Source: Marinicauda algicola (GTDB lineage: Bacteria; Pseudomonadota; Alphaproteobacteria; Caulobacterales; Maricaulaceae). Taken from it: a stretch of DNA of 64,000 bases. Position 1 is the stretch's first letter, and each line of letters begins with the position of its first letter. Below, one piece after another: positions 50,050 to 59,963 of this stretch. Location: assembly GCF_017161425.1 (NCBI RefSeq), contig NZ_CP071057.1, forward strand, positions 930,001-994,000, written 5' to 3'. Below the pieces are notes generated by a model that searched no databases, had not been told where the DNA came from, and worked only from the letters and a program-made list of their open reading frames with translations. Position numbers and translations under genes: made by a program.

Positions 50050-50904
50050 ATGACGAACGACGCCCGCACCAGCCCCCCGCCCGAGGCCGAGATGCTGATC
50101 GAGGACGAAGCCGCCCCGCCGCTCGAGCGCCTGCTCGCGATCATGGCGCGCCTTCGGGACCCGGACCTTGGCTGCCCGTGGGACGTCGAGCAGAGCTTCG
50201 CGACCATCGCGCCCTACACGATCGAGGAAGCCTACGAGGTCGCCGACGCGATCGAGCGCGGCGACATGGACGAGCTGAAGGACGAACTCGGCGATCTCCT
50301 CTTCCAGGTCGTCTTCCACAGCCAGATGGCCGCCGAGCGAGGCTTGTTCGGGTTCGATGACGTGGCGCGCGCGATTTCGCAGAAGATGATCCGGCGCCAT
50401 CCCCACGTTTTCGGCTCGGCCCGGCAGCGCAGCGCTGCGGCGCAGACCGAAGCCTGGGAGGAACAGAAAGCCGCCGAGCGCGCGAGGAAGGGCCGCGCGG
50501 CCTCACTGCTCGACGATGTTCCCATCGCCCTGCCCGCGCTGAAACGCGCCGGCAAGCTGACCAAGCGGGCCGCCCGCGTCGGGTTCGACTGGCCCGATGC
50601 GGAGCGCGTGTTCGAGAAGTTCGAGGAGGAAGCCGCCGAGCTGCGCCGCGCCATCGAGGCCGGTGACACGGCGAACATCGAGGAAGAGATCGGCGATCTC
50701 CTGTTCGTGTGCGCCAATCTGGCAAGGAAGCTGGGCGTCGAGCCCGAGGCCGCGCTGCGGGCGGCGAACGCGAAGTTCGACCGGCGCTTCCGCCATATCG
50801 AGCGCGAGCTCGCCGCGCGCGAGCGCGATCCGGCGGAAGCCACGCTGGAGGAGATGGAAGCGCTCTGGATCGATGCCAAGGACAGCGAGAAGAAATCCCG
50901 CTAA
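50050..50904 (+). CDS. mazG: Nucleoside triphosphate pyrophosphohydrolase MazG
   Basis: A 284-residue cytosolic enzyme that hydrolyses canonical and non-canonical NTPs to NMP and pyrophosphate. It has two MazG domains: the N-terminal one opens LLAIMARLRDPDLGCPWDVE, with TIEEAYEVADAIERGDMDEL and ELGDLLFQVVFHSQMA supplying the metal-binding ExxE..ExxD; the second has FEEEAAELRRAIEAGD and EEIGDLLFVCANLARKLGV. Start ATG 50050 with a GGACC-like site. It converges with hflX (two bases between stops). Confidence 0.95.
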   Translation: MTNDARTSPPPEAEMLIEDEAAPPLERLLAIMARLRDPDLGCPWDVEQSFATIAPYTIEEAYEVADAIERGDMDELKDELGDLLFQVVFHSQMAAERGLFGFDDVARAISQKMIRRHPHVFGSARQRSAAAQTEAWEEQKAAERARKGRAASLLDDVPIALPALKRAGKLTKRAARVGFDWPDAERVFEKFEEEAAELRRAIEAGDTANIEEEIGDLLFVCANLARKLGVEPEAALRAANAKFDRRFRHIERELAARERDPAEATLEEMEALWIDAKDSEKKSR

Positions 50905-50906
50905 GC

Positions 50907-52244
50907 CTATTCGGCTGCGGCTTTTTCCTCGGCGATCTCGAGGCCGGGAAAGCGCGAGCGGAAGCGCCCGGCATCCGACCCGGACAGGCGCGCGACGGCA
51001 TAGGTCGCACCGGTCTCGGGATCGCTGCGCTCGTCCATGATCTCGCCGTTCTCGTGCAGCCAGGCGAGCGCATCCGACTGTTGCGGGGCGATCTTCAGCC
51101 GCAGAATGACGTCTTCGGCCGCCAGGGCGCGTTCCACAAGGGCCATCAGCGTGTCGATCCCCTCCCCGGTCACCGCCGAGGTCACGGCGACGGCGGGCTT
51201 GTCCGGCTGCTTGGGCAGGTTCGCGCGCCACTTGAGGTCGTCTCGCGCTTCCGCGTCGAGCCGGTCGGCCTTGTTCCAGGCCTCGATGATGATCTGGTCG
51301 TGCGCCGCACCGGCGCCAAGCGCCTCGAGCACATCCTCCACGTCGCGCTTTCGCCCCTCGTGATCGGGATCGGACACGTCGCGGACATGGACGAGGATGT
51401 CGGCTTCCAGCACCTCCTCCAGCGTCGCGCGGAAGGCGGCAATCAGCTCGGTGGGAAGATCGGTGATGAACCCCACCGTGTCGGAGAGCAGGATCTTGCG
51501 CCCCGACGGGCTGCGGATCGCGCGCATGGTCGGATCGAGGGTCGCGAAGGGCATGTCCTTGGCGAGCACCTGGGCGCGGGCGAGCCGGTTGAACAGGGTC
51601 GACTTGCCCGCATTGGTGTAGCCGACGAGCGCGACGGTCGGCCAGGGCGCCGCCTGGCGGCGCTTGCGGTGCAGGGACCGCGTGCGCTTGACCTCCTCGA
51701 GCTCTTTCCTGAGCTTGGCCATGCGCTCGGAGATCAGGCGGCGGTCGGTCTCGATCTGGGTTTCGCCCGGACCGGCCAGGAAGCCGCGCCCGCCGCGCTG
51801 ACGCTCGAGGTGCGTCCATGTGCGGACCAGGCGCGAGCGCTCGTAGGACAGGCGCGCCAGCTCGACCTGTAGCCGGCCCTCGCGGGTCTGAGCGCGTTCG
51901 GCGAAGATCTCCAGGATCAGGCCGGTCCGGTCGATCACCTTGGCCTTCCAGGCCTTTTCAAGATTTCGCTGTTGTACCGGGGACAGGTCGGCGTCGATGA
52001 CGACCACCCTCACCCCGCGCTCCTCGACCTCGGCGGCGATCGCCTCGACCTTGCCGCGCCCGAACAGGGTGCCGGGCTCGATCTTGCGCAGGGTCTCGGC
52101 GCGTACCTCGTCCACCGCGAGGCCCAGCGCCTCCGCGAGGCCGGCGGCTTCCTCGAGGCGCGCCTCGACACGGGCCGGATCGCTCGCTCCCGATTGCGGG
52201 TGCAGGACAAGGGTCGTGTCGACTGGCGCTTCGCGCTCGAACAA
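50907..52244 (-). CDS. hflX: Ribosome-associated GTPase HflX
   Basis: A 445-residue GTPase that splits stalled ribosomes under stress. The N-terminal HflX domain includes GKVEAIAAEVEERGVRVVVI, LSPVQQRNLEKAWKAKVIDR, and FAERAQTREGRLQVELARLS. The G domain begins VALVGYTNAGKSTLFNRLA (G1), then DTVGFITDLP (G3), and AWNKADRLD (NKxD). Start codon is shared within the 3-base gap to hfq, so it is the second gene of a hfq-hflX pair, a very old synteny. It is convergent with mazG. Confidence 0.95.
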   Translation of the reverse strand: MFEREAPVDTTLVLHPQSGASDPARVEARLEEAAGLAEALGLAVDEVRAETLRKIEPGTLFGRGKVEAIAAEVEERGVRVVVIDADLSPVQQRNLEKAWKAKVIDRTGLILEIFAERAQTREGRLQVELARLSYERSRLVRTWTHLERQRGGRGFLAGPGETQIETDRRLISERMAKLRKELEEVKRTRSLHRKRRQAAPWPTVALVGYTNAGKSTLFNRLARAQVLAKDMPFATLDPTMRAIRSPSGRKILLSDTVGFITDLPTELIAAFRATLEEVLEADILVHVRDVSDPDHEGRKRDVEDVLEALGAGAAHDQIIIEAWNKADRLDAEARDDLKWRANLPKQPDKPAVAVTSAVTGEGIDTLMALVERALAAEDVILRLKIAPQQSDALAWLHENGEIMDERSDPETGATYAVARLSGSDAGRFRSRFPGLEIAEEKAAAE

Positions 52245-52247
52245 GCG

Positions 52248-52496
52248 TTAGTCCTCTCCGTCCTGATCGGCTTCGAACAGAGAGATGGGTTGGCTCGGCA
52301 TGATTGTCGAGATGGCGTGCTTGTAGACCAGCTGAATTTGTCCCTCGCGACGCAGCAGCACGCAGAAATTATCGAACCAGGTGACGACGCCCTGGAGCTT
52401 CACGCCATTGACGAGGAAGATGGTCAGGGGCGTCTTGCCCTTGCGCACGGTGTTCAGGAACACATCCTGGAGGTTCTGTTTCTTGTCGTTCGACAT
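52248..52496 (-). CDS. hfq: RNA chaperone Hfq
   Basis: An 82-residue hexameric Sm-like RNA chaperone that matches small RNAs to mRNAs. Sm1 motif [20 protein letters not shown], Sm2 motif [15 protein letters not shown], and the conserved [20 protein letters not shown] are standard. The C-terminal tail is short and acidic (FEADQDGED). The ATG lies after an AGAAAG motif. It is 100 bases past the dat stop, so it may have its own promoter, and three bases before hflX. Confidence 0.97.
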   Translation of the reverse strand: MSNDKKQNLQDVFLNTVRKGKTPLTIFLVNGVKLQGVVTWFDNFCVLLRREGQIQLVYKHAISTIMPSQPISLFEADQDGED

Positions 52497-52596
52497 GGGT
52501 CTTTCTCTCGAGCCCTTGGGGCGCCTGCACTGCGACGAGTCAAACTGGTAGCCCCGCTTTCGCTGCACTGCAACCGCGAAGCCGCGCGGCGGGCGG

Positions 52597-53454
52597 TCAG
52601 ACGCGTTCCGCGGCCTCGAGATAGAGCGCGCGAAGCCGCATGGAAACAGAGCCAGGCGCACCATTGGCCACCGGTCGCCCGTCGATCGAGACCACCGGCG
52701 TCACGAAGCTGGTCGCGGAGGTGATGAACGCCTCGCGTGCACGAAGCGCCTCCTCCACCGTGAAGGCGCGCTCCTCGATTCGCAGTCCCTCCTGCTCGGC
52801 GAGCGCCTTGATGGCCAGACGTGTGACGCCCCAGAGAATCTTCTCGTCGGTCTGGCGGGTCACGAGAACCCCCTCCCCGGTCAGGATCCAGGCGTTGGTG
52901 GAGCTGCCCTCGGTAACATGGCCGCTCTCGTCGACCAGCCAGGCCTCGTGCGCGCCGGCTTCGCGTGCGGCCTGCTTGGCCAGGACGTTGGGCAGCAGGT
53001 TCACCGTCTTGATATCGCACCGCTTCCAGCGCAGGTCGGGCCGGGTGATGACGCCGACGCCCTGCGCGGCGCGCGCATCGGCCGCCTTCAGGTCCAGCGC
53101 GCGCGCCGTCACCACCAGGGTCGGGCGGACCGGTCCTGGCGGGAAGGGATGGTCGCGCCGCGCCACGCCGCGCGTGACCTGCAGATAGACCAGCCCGTCC
53201 TCGATCCGGTTGCGGCGGACAATCTCGTGCAGGATCACGTCGAGCGCGGGGAAGCCCACGGGCAGCGGAATGCGCAGCTCGTTCAGCGAGCGCTCGAGGC
53301 GCGCGCGATGGCCCTCATGGTCCAGGAAGCGCCCTGCGCGCACCGACCAGACCTCGTAGACGCCATCGGCGAACTGGAAGCCGCGGTCCTCGATGCCGAT
53401 CGCGGTATCGGTGACGGGCCGGTACCGGCCGTTGACATAGGCGATGCGCGCCAC
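52597..53454 (-). CDS. dat: D-amino acid aminotransferase (class IV PLP enzyme)
   Basis: A 285-residue fold-type IV aminotransferase. The start [20 protein letters not shown] is family-typical, with [20 protein letters not shown]; the PLP lysine lies in [18 protein letters not shown], and the phosphate-binding [14 protein letters not shown]. It makes D-glutamate or D-alanine for peptidoglycan, or serves a related branched or D-amino acid role; a branched-chain enzyme is the main alternative. GTG 53454 overlaps no gene but is three bases from the trkH stop. The class is found with ntrX-trkAH and hfq in alphaproteobacteria. Confidence 0.85.
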   Translation of the reverse strand: MARIAYVNGRYRPVTDTAIGIEDRGFQFADGVYEVWSVRAGRFLDHEGHRARLERSLNELRIPLPVGFPALDVILHEIVRRNRIEDGLVYLQVTRGVARRDHPFPPGPVRPTLVVTARALDLKAADARAAQGVGVITRPDLRWKRCDIKTVNLLPNVLAKQAAREAGAHEAWLVDESGHVTEGSSTNAWILTGEGVLVTRQTDEKILWGVTRLAIKALAEQEGLRIEERAFTVEEALRAREAFITSATSFVTPVVSIDGRPVANGAPGSVSMRLRALYLEAAERV

Positions 53455-53457
53455 GCT

Positions 53458-54849
53458 TCACTCCCGCACGATGATGACGAAGACGGCGGCCGCCGCGGCG
53501 AGAATTTCGAGCCGCCCGGCGATCATGGCAAGGACGGAGATCACCATCGCGCCCGGCGGCAGGCCCGCATAGTCGATCTCCGCGAGCGGACCGGCATTGG
53601 CGATGCTGGCCGCGGCGACCTGCCAGGCGGAGGCGAAGTCAAGTCCGGCAAGGCCGAGCAGGATGCCTGCCACCCCGATCGCGAACGGGAAGCTCAGCGC
53701 CACGATCCACACCTCGAGCAGCGCCTTGTCGCCGACATGGCGCCCCGCGAAGCGGGTGAAGATCGCCGCCGAGGGGTGGGCGAGCAGGGAGAGCTCTCCC
53801 GCCGCGCGCTTCAGAAGCAGCATGATGCGGCTGATCTTCGCTCCGCCCGAGGTGGACAGCGCGGAGCCGCCGATGACCGCGAGACTGAGCAGGATCACGG
53901 TCGGCAGCACGCCCTCCCCGGTGGTGAAGCCCGCGGTGGTGATCGCGAACAGCGTGTCGAGGAAGGCGGGCCAGGCCTCGCCGGGACCGAAGACCAGCGC
54001 CACGACGAACGCCATCGCCAGGCACACCGCCACCATGGCGCGCAGATCGCCGGTCAGGCGCACCGCCCGACCGCGATGGATGAGCTCGTATTGCAGGGCG
54101 AGATTCCACGCCCCGAACAGCGTGCATGCCGCCAGGATCATCTGGCCCGGCAACGGTAGCCATGCCTCGATCGGCCCGGACCGCGGCGTCATGCCGCCCG
54201 TCGAGACACCGGACAGGGCCAGGCACAGCGCCTCGAACGCATCGAGCGCGGTCAGGCTCAGGGTGAGCACGGTGAAGACGGTGATGAGCCCGTAAACGAG
54301 CCCCAAGCGCCGCGCAGCGCGGCCGAAATTGGTGAACAGGTCCTCCTCGGCGACGGTGAGCAGCGTGGAGCGCCGAAGGCCGAGGCCCGGCAGTTCCAGA
54401 GCGGCAAACACCGTGACCGCGAGGATCAGGGTCGCGAAGCCGCCGATCCATTGCAGGAAGGCACGCCAGAGCAGGATCGAACGCTCCTGCTGATCGGGGT
54501 CGAGGACGCTCGCGCCCGTGGTGGTCATCGCGGAATACGCCTCGAAAAGCCCCGGCATCGTCCCCGCCGCGGCCGCCACGAGCGGCGGCGCGGCGAAGAG
54601 CGGGGTCGTCAGCCAGCCGTAGAGCGCAAGCCTCAAGGCGGTGCGAGGCCCCGCCCGGCCCTTCAGGGACCGGGTCGCGGCGAGCGACAGGCCGCCCGCG
54701 AACAGGCCGAGGACGGCGCTCGCCGCGAACCCGCGCGCGATCGTGTCGGCCTCCTCGGCGGTCGCGATCAGAACGAAGGGTAGCGCGGAGAGACCGACGA
54801 TGAGCCAGCACCATCCAAGAGCGCGGACAAGGCGGGGTGAGAGGCCCAT
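53458..54849 (-). CDS. trkH: Potassium uptake protein TrkH
   Basis: A 463-residue membrane protein of the TrkH/KtrB superfamily, the K+-conducting subunit that pairs with TrkA. Eight or more hydrophobic segments and four pore-loop regions, such as SAMTTTGASVLD, SGVSTGGMTPRSGPIE, ITTAGFTTGEGVLP and IANAGPLAEIDYAGLPPG, each with a selectivity-filter-like Gly, can be seen. Also a QWIGGFATLILAVTVF helix and GALSTSGGAKISRIMLL-type turn. It starts nine bases after trkA ends, so trkA and trkH are co-translated. Confidence 0.92.
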   Translation of the reverse strand: MGLSPRLVRALGWCWLIVGLSALPFVLIATAEEADTIARGFAASAVLGLFAGGLSLAATRSLKGRAGPRTALRLALYGWLTTPLFAAPPLVAAAAGTMPGLFEAYSAMTTTGASVLDPDQQERSILLWRAFLQWIGGFATLILAVTVFAALELPGLGLRRSTLLTVAEEDLFTNFGRAARRLGLVYGLITVFTVLTLSLTALDAFEALCLALSGVSTGGMTPRSGPIEAWLPLPGQMILAACTLFGAWNLALQYELIHRGRAVRLTGDLRAMVAVCLAMAFVVALVFGPGEAWPAFLDTLFAITTAGFTTGEGVLPTVILLSLAVIGGSALSTSGGAKISRIMLLLKRAAGELSLLAHPSAAIFTRFAGRHVGDKALLEVWIVALSFPFAIGVAGILLGLAGLDFASAWQVAAASIANAGPLAEIDYAGLPPGAMVISVLAMIAGRLEILAAAAAVFVIIVRE

Positions 54850-54858
54850 CGCAACGGG

Positions 54859-56232
54859 TCAGAAATATTCGAGGCTGACGCGGAAGAGCTGCTCGACCTT
54901 CGAGACGGCACTTTTCAGCGCGAAGAAGACGACGCGATCGTTCTCCTCGATCGTGACGGAATCGCGCCGGAAATGGACCTTCTCGCCGCGCACGAGAGCG
55001 CACACGGCGACGTCCTCGGGAAGCTCCATCTCGTCGAGCTGCTTGCCGACCAGCGGCGAGGTGGACAGCACCACGCCTTCGAGCGCTTCGGCCTCGCCGC
55101 CGCCGAGCGTCTGGAGCCCGGTGATCCGCCCGCGCCGGATGTGCTGCAGTATGGTGGAGATCGTGACGGTACGCGGATCGATCATCACGTCGATGTCGAG
55201 CGCCGCCTTAACCGGGCGGAAGGCCTCGTCATTGACCAGGGCGAGCGTGCGCTGGGCCCCTTCCCGCTTGGCCATCACGCTGGAAAGGAGGTTCACCTTG
55301 TCGTCGTTGGTCAGGCAGATCGCGAGCTCGGCATCCTCCACGCCCGCCTCGCGCAGCACCTGCCGGTCGAGTCCGTCGCCATGGAGCACGACGGTGCGGC
55401 GCAGCGTGTCTGCGGCATGCTCGGCGCGCGCCTTGTCGCCCTCGATGAGGCGCACCTTGACGCCCGAGACGCGCTCGAGGGCCTGGGCGACATAGAGCCC
55501 GATATTGCCCGCCCCGACGAGCACCACGCGGCGGGCGCGCTGGACGGCCCGGCCGAACACGTCGAGCGCGCGGCCGACATGGCCCGCCGCGACGGAGAGG
55601 TAGACCTCATCCTCCGGCATCAGGGGGTCGTGGCCCTCCGGCACGAACAGCGTCTTGTCGCGCAGGATGCCGACGATATCGAGGGCGAGGTCCGGGAAGA
55701 GGTCGAGGATCTGGTCGCGCGAACTGCCCGCGACCGGGGAAGTCTCGTCGACGCGCACGCCGAGGATCTGGACCCGGCCGTTGGCGAAGGGGGCGGTGGT
55801 GAAGGCGCCGGGCGTTTCCAGGCGCTGCAGGATGGAGCGGCTAACCTCCAGCTCGGGCGAGATCGTCACGTCCACGGGCAGGTTGTCGGTGGAGAACAGG
55901 TCGCGCCATTGCCGGTCGAGATAGCTCTGCGCGCGCACCCTCGCGATCCGGGTCGGCGTATTGAACAGGGAGTGCGCGACCTGGCACGCGATCATGTTGG
56001 TCTCGTCGGAATAGGTGACGGCGACCAGCAGGTCGGCCTCCTTCGCCCCGGCCCGCTTGAGCACGTCGGGATGGCTGCCGTGACCGACCACTCCCCGCAC
56101 GTCGAGGTCCGTGGTGATGCGGTCGATCAGCTCGGCCGACCAGTCCACCACGGTGACCGCATTGCCCTCCCGGGCAAGTTCGCGCGCAATTCCGTAGCCG
56201 ACGCGGCCGGCACCACAAACGACTGCCTTCAT
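54859..56232 (-). CDS. trkA: Trk system potassium uptake regulator TrkA
   Basis: A 457-residue cytosolic regulator with two RCK (KTN) nucleotide-binding units. The first Rossmann motif is AVVCGAGRVGYGIARELARE and the second VVLVGAGNIGLYVAQALERV. Each is followed by a TrkA_C domain, the second with VVLSTSPLVGKQLDEMELPE. It binds NAD(H) and ATP/ADP and gates TrkH. It is 19 bases downstream of ntrX, placing K+ uptake under the nitrogen and redox two-component cluster. Confidence 0.95.
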   Translation of the reverse strand: MKAVVCGAGRVGYGIARELAREGNAVTVVDWSAELIDRITTDLDVRGVVGHGSHPDVLKRAGAKEADLLVAVTYSDETNMIACQVAHSLFNTPTRIARVRAQSYLDRQWRDLFSTDNLPVDVTISPELEVSRSILQRLETPGAFTTAPFANGRVQILGVRVDETSPVAGSSRDQILDLFPDLALDIVGILRDKTLFVPEGHDPLMPEDEVYLSVAAGHVGRALDVFGRAVQRARRVVLVGAGNIGLYVAQALERVSGVKVRLIEGDKARAEHAADTLRRTVVLHGDGLDRQVLREAGVEDAELAICLTNDDKVNLLSSVMAKREGAQRTLALVNDEAFRPVKAALDIDVMIDPRTVTISTILQHIRRGRITGLQTLGGGEAEALEGVVLSTSPLVGKQLDEMELPEDVAVCALVRGEKVHFRRDSVTIEENDRVVFFALKSAVSKVEQLFRVSLEYF

Positions 56233-56251
56233 GAGGGGTCAGGCTCCGACT

Positions 56252-57652
56252 TCAGGACGCCTCGTCGGTATCGAGGTCCTTCTGGCTGTTCGTCACGCCC
56301 AGGGCCTTCAGCTTGCGGTGCAGGGCCGAGCGCTCCATGCCGATGAAGCTGGCCGTGCGCGAGATGTTCCCGCCGAACCGCGAGATCTGGGCCCTGAGAT
56401 ACTCGCGCTCGAACTTTTCACGCGCGTCGCGCAGTGGCAAGGCGATCATGCGTTCCGCCTCGAAGCCCTCCCCCTCGCCCTGGCGGCCGGCGACCTCGGA
56501 GGGCAGCGCGTCGATCGTCACCGGCTCCTCCGGTCCGCCCGAGGCGAGGATCAGCAGGCGCTCCACGTTGTTGCGCAGCTGGCGGACATTGCCCGGCCAG
56601 TTATGGGCCTGCAGTGCGGCCATCGCGTCCTCGCCGATCCGCCGGCGCGGCAGGCCCGACATGGAGGCGAGCCGGTCGATGAAGTGCTCGACCAGGAGCG
56701 GGATGTCCTCGCGGCGCTCGGCGAGCGAGGGCACGGTGAGCGGCACGACGGCCAGGCGGTGGAACAGATCCTCGCGAAAGCGGCCCTGCGAGATGAGGGC
56801 GCGCAGGTCGCGCGCGCTCGAGGACAGGACGCGGACATTGACCTCGACATCCACCCCGCCGCCGATCCGGCGGAAGCGCTGCTCGACGAGCATCCGCAAC
56901 AGCTTGCTCTGCGTGGCAAGCGGCATGTCGCCGACCTCGTCGAGAAACAGCGTCCCGTTATGGGCCTGTTCAAGAAGGCCGACGCGTTCGACGAGCCCGT
57001 CAGAGCGCTCGGTGCCGAACAGCTCCTCCTCGACCCGGTCGGGATTCATCATCGCCGCGCTCACCGCCACGAAGGGCCCTGACTTGCGCTGCGAGCCGGC
57101 GTGGATGAGACGCGCGATCAGTTCCTTGCCGGAGCCCGGCGGGCCGTCGATGAGCACGCGCGAATTGGTCGGTGCGACGCGGTCGATCACCTGGCGCAGC
57201 TGCACCGCGCCAGCCGACTGGCCGATCAGCTGGTCCTGCAGATCGGATTTCTTGCGCAGCTCGGCATTCTCCCGGCGCAACTTGCTGGCTTCGAGCGCAC
57301 GTTGAACTGTCAGCAGCAACTTGTCGGATTTGAAGGGCTTTTCGATGAAATCATACGCGCCCTTCCGGATCGCGGCGACGGCGGTCTCGATCGTGCCATG
57401 GCCGGAGATCACGATCACCGGCATGTCCGGATCGGAACGCTTGATCTCGTCGAGAAGCTCGATGCCGTCGAGCCGGCTGCCCTGGAGCCAGACATCGAGT
57501 ACGGCGAGCGAAGGCGTGCGCTGGCGCAGCTCGGCGAGCGCCTCGTCGGCATCGCCGGCATAGCGTCCGATATAGCCCTCGTCCTCCAGGAGCCCGCCGA
57601 TGAGTTCGCGGATGTCCGCCTCGTCGTCAACGATCAGGATATCGTGCGCCAT
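56252..57652 (-). CDS. ntrX: NtrX response regulator (sigma-54 activator family)
   Basis: A 466-residue response regulator. The receiver domain (1-120) has DILIVDDEADIREL and phospho-acceptor Asp in LAVLDVWLQGSRLDG. The AAA+ domain has an intact Walker A (IDGPPGSGKELIARLIHA) and Walker B-like FLDEVGDM, but the GAFTGA loop that touches sigma-54 is not present; the matching region reads ELFGTERSDGLVERVGLL. The C-terminal Fis-type helix-turn-helix ends ISRTASFIGMERSALHRKLK. GAFTGA loss is known for alphaproteobacterial NtrX. Its kinase gene ntrY lies just before. Confidence 0.93.
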   Translation of the reverse strand: MAHDILIVDDEADIRELIGGLLEDEGYIGRYAGDADEALAELRQRTPSLAVLDVWLQGSRLDGIELLDEIKRSDPDMPVIVISGHGTIETAVAAIRKGAYDFIEKPFKSDKLLLTVQRALEASKLRRENAELRKKSDLQDQLIGQSAGAVQLRQVIDRVAPTNSRVLIDGPPGSGKELIARLIHAGSQRKSGPFVAVSAAMMNPDRVEEELFGTERSDGLVERVGLLEQAHNGTLFLDEVGDMPLATQSKLLRMLVEQRFRRIGGGVDVEVNVRVLSSSARDLRALISQGRFREDLFHRLAVVPLTVPSLAERREDIPLLVEHFIDRLASMSGLPRRRIGEDAMAALQAHNWPGNVRQLRNNVERLLILASGGPEEPVTIDALPSEVAGRQGEGEGFEAERMIALPLRDAREKFEREYLRAQISRFGGNISRTASFIGMERSALHRKLKALGVTNSQKDLDTDEAS

Positions 57653-57659
57653 TCGATCC

Positions 57660-59957
57660 TCATGCCTGCGCGCTGTGCGCCGGTTTGGTGCGGAGTTGGT
57701 CGACGTCTAGCAAGGGGAAGGCCAGCCGGACGACCGCGCCCGCCTGTCCCTCGCCCGGATCGTCGAGTTCGAGCCGGCCCTGATGGTCCTCCATGACCCG
57801 GCGAACGATGGCGAGCCCGAGCCCGGTGCCCTTCTCGCGGGTGGTCATGTAGGGCTCCGTCAGGCGCGCCTTGTCCGGCGAGGGCCAGCCGAGACCGTCA
57901 TCGCGGACCTCGATCAGGCCGAAGCCGTTCTCGCCGCACACGGTCACTGCGATGAGACCCACCGCCTTGCTGCCTTCGGCTTCCATCCGCGCGGAGACGC
58001 TCTCGGCCGCATTCTTCAGGATGTTGGCGAGGGCCTGGGTGGCGAGCCGGCTGTCGCATTCGACGGTGACCGGCTCGGAGGGACGGTCGAGCGTGACACG
58101 GATTTGCGGCGATGCCACCCGCTGGGCGAAGACCGCCCCTTGCGCGACCTCGCCGAGATCGGCGGCTTCCATCTTCGGTGCGGGCATGCGCGCGAAGGCG
58201 GAGAATTCGTCGACCATGCGGCCGATATCGCTGACCTGGCGCACGATCGTGTCGACGCAGCGGTCGAATGTGTCCAGCCCGTCCTCCGGGACGTGCTCGC
58301 GATACTTGCGCCGCAGCCGCTCGGCAGAGAGCTGGATCGGGGTGAGCGGGTTCTTGATCTCGTGCGCGATGCGGCGCGCGACGTCGCGCCAGGCGGCGTT
58401 GCGCTGGGCGGCGACCAGGCGGGTGACGTCGTCGAAGGTGATGACGAGCCCGCCATCGTCGTCGCGCGCGGCCCGGACGTTGAGATGGATCAGGGCGCCG
58501 TCCTCCGCGGTCAGGTCGATCTGGCGCTCCGCAACGTCGCTGGGACGGCGTTCGGCCTCCTCGATCACCGCCCGGAACACCGGCGCCGCCTCGCCTATCG
58601 GCTCGCCGACGGCGGTCTCCGGTTCGAGGCCGAGGAGCGCGGCGGCGGAGCGGTTCATCAGCGTGATGCGGCCCGCCTCGTCGACGCCGACGACGCCGGC
58701 GCTGACCCCGGTCAGCACGGCCTCGATGAAGGCGCGCCGGCGCTCGGCCTCGGCATTGACCTCGAGCAGCGCGCCGCGCTGGCTCTTGAGCTGGCGCGTC
58801 ATGCGGTTGAAGGCCCGTCCGAGCGCGCCGAGCTCGTCATGGTCGCCGGACACGTCGACGCGCGCGTCGAGATCGCCGCGGCGCACGCGCTCGGCCGCGC
58901 TGACGAGGCGTCCCACGGGCTGGACCACCCGGTTGGCCGCCGACAGCGCGATCCAGATCGCCCCGGCGAGGATGAGCGCGGCCGCCTCGGCATAGACCAC
59001 GAGGAAGAGCCGGCGCATCTGCTCCTCGCGCGCGACCGCCTGGCGGAAGGCCGAGGTTGCCGCCTCGGTCTGCGTCAGCAGGCTGAAATCGTGGTACCAG
59101 ACCACGTAGAGCAGCGCGTCCTCGTAGGCCGGCAGATCGACGAGCATGCGCACATAGTCCGGCTCGTCCTGGCGCTGGATCGGGTCGGAGACCGCGATCG
59201 GCGTCTCGCCGAGCACCTCGAACAGGCGCCCCGACGGCGCCGCGTATTCGGGGGCGTTCTGGGCCTCGGCGCGAGCGAGGACCGTGGACTGGGAATCGAT
59301 GACGTAGGCGGCCTGGAAATTGCGCCGTATGGCCTGTTCGCGCAGATAGGCCGAGTAGAGGATCCGGTTGCTCCGCAGGGCCTCGACGGCCTCGGGCTGG
59401 GACAGGTCGTTGGCCATGGACTGCAGCTGGATGCGCGCGAGCTCGAGTTCCTCGGGCGCCTGCTCGCGGGCGATGTCGGCGACGTTCTCCACCAGCGTGT
59501 TGACCTGGTCGCCGAGCCAGAATTCGAGGCCGCGCCCGAGCACGAGGGCGTGGAAGCCCGCGGTCAGTACCGCCGGCGCGAGCGCGGCAAGCGCGAACAG
59601 GGCGATGAAACGGATGTGCAGGCGCGGCGCCGGCTCGCCGAAGCGCCGCCCCATCAGCTTGCGCGCCACGCGCAGCCCGGCGACGCAGAACAGGGCGAGG
59701 ATGAGCAGGCCATTCAGACCCAGGAGCGCATAAAGAACGCCCGCCCGCTCTCCGCCCGAGCCGAATTCGGCCATGGCGAGCAGGGTGAGCACCACGAGCC
59801 CGGCCGCCGCCACGGCAAAGCCGATGACGAAGAGCGACCGGCTTCCGGCCGCGGCGATCTGCGTAGTCCCGAGCGGCAAGCGCGTACTTTCTCCCACGAA
59901 ACGGACGGCATCCTGCCGCGAGTGTGGCTTTATGTCCACGCAGTGTTGCTGGTCCAC
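57660..59957 (-). CDS. ntrY: NtrY sensor histidine kinase
   Basis: A 765-residue membrane sensor kinase, the partner of NtrX, linked to nitrogen, redox and envelope control. It has several N-terminal membrane segments (LFVIGFAVAAAGLVVLTLLA, GVLYALLGLNGLLILALFCV), a periplasmic region, a HAMP domain (RVVQPVGRLVSAAERVRRG), a PAS domain (VLTGVSAGVVGVDEAGRITL), the His-box HEIKNPLTPIQLSAERLRRK and the ATPase with NAAESVSARME, VRDDGLGWPS and GTGLGLAIVRRVME. The start is uncertain: GTG 59957 lies seven bases after the ntrC stop without a strong ribosome site. Confidence 0.93.
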   Translation of the reverse strand: MDQQHCVDIKPHSRQDAVRFVGESTRLPLGTTQIAAAGSRSLFVIGFAVAAAGLVVLTLLAMAEFGSGGERAGVLYALLGLNGLLILALFCVAGLRVARKLMGRRFGEPAPRLHIRFIALFALAALAPAVLTAGFHALVLGRGLEFWLGDQVNTLVENVADIAREQAPEELELARIQLQSMANDLSQPEAVEALRSNRILYSAYLREQAIRRNFQAAYVIDSQSTVLARAEAQNAPEYAAPSGRLFEVLGETPIAVSDPIQRQDEPDYVRMLVDLPAYEDALLYVVWYHDFSLLTQTEAATSAFRQAVAREEQMRRLFLVVYAEAAALILAGAIWIALSAANRVVQPVGRLVSAAERVRRGDLDARVDVSGDHDELGALGRAFNRMTRQLKSQRGALLEVNAEAERRRAFIEAVLTGVSAGVVGVDEAGRITLMNRSAAALLGLEPETAVGEPIGEAAPVFRAVIEEAERRPSDVAERQIDLTAEDGALIHLNVRAARDDDGGLVITFDDVTRLVAAQRNAAWRDVARRIAHEIKNPLTPIQLSAERLRRKYREHVPEDGLDTFDRCVDTIVRQVSDIGRMVDEFSAFARMPAPKMEAADLGEVAQGAVFAQRVASPQIRVTLDRPSEPVTVECDSRLATQALANILKNAAESVSARMEAEGSKAVGLIAVTVCGENGFGLIEVRDDGLGWPSPDKARLTEPYMTTREKGTGLGLAIVRRVMEDHQGRLELDDPGEGQAGAVVRLAFPLLDVDQLRTKPAHSAQA

Positions 59958-59963
59958 CGCAGC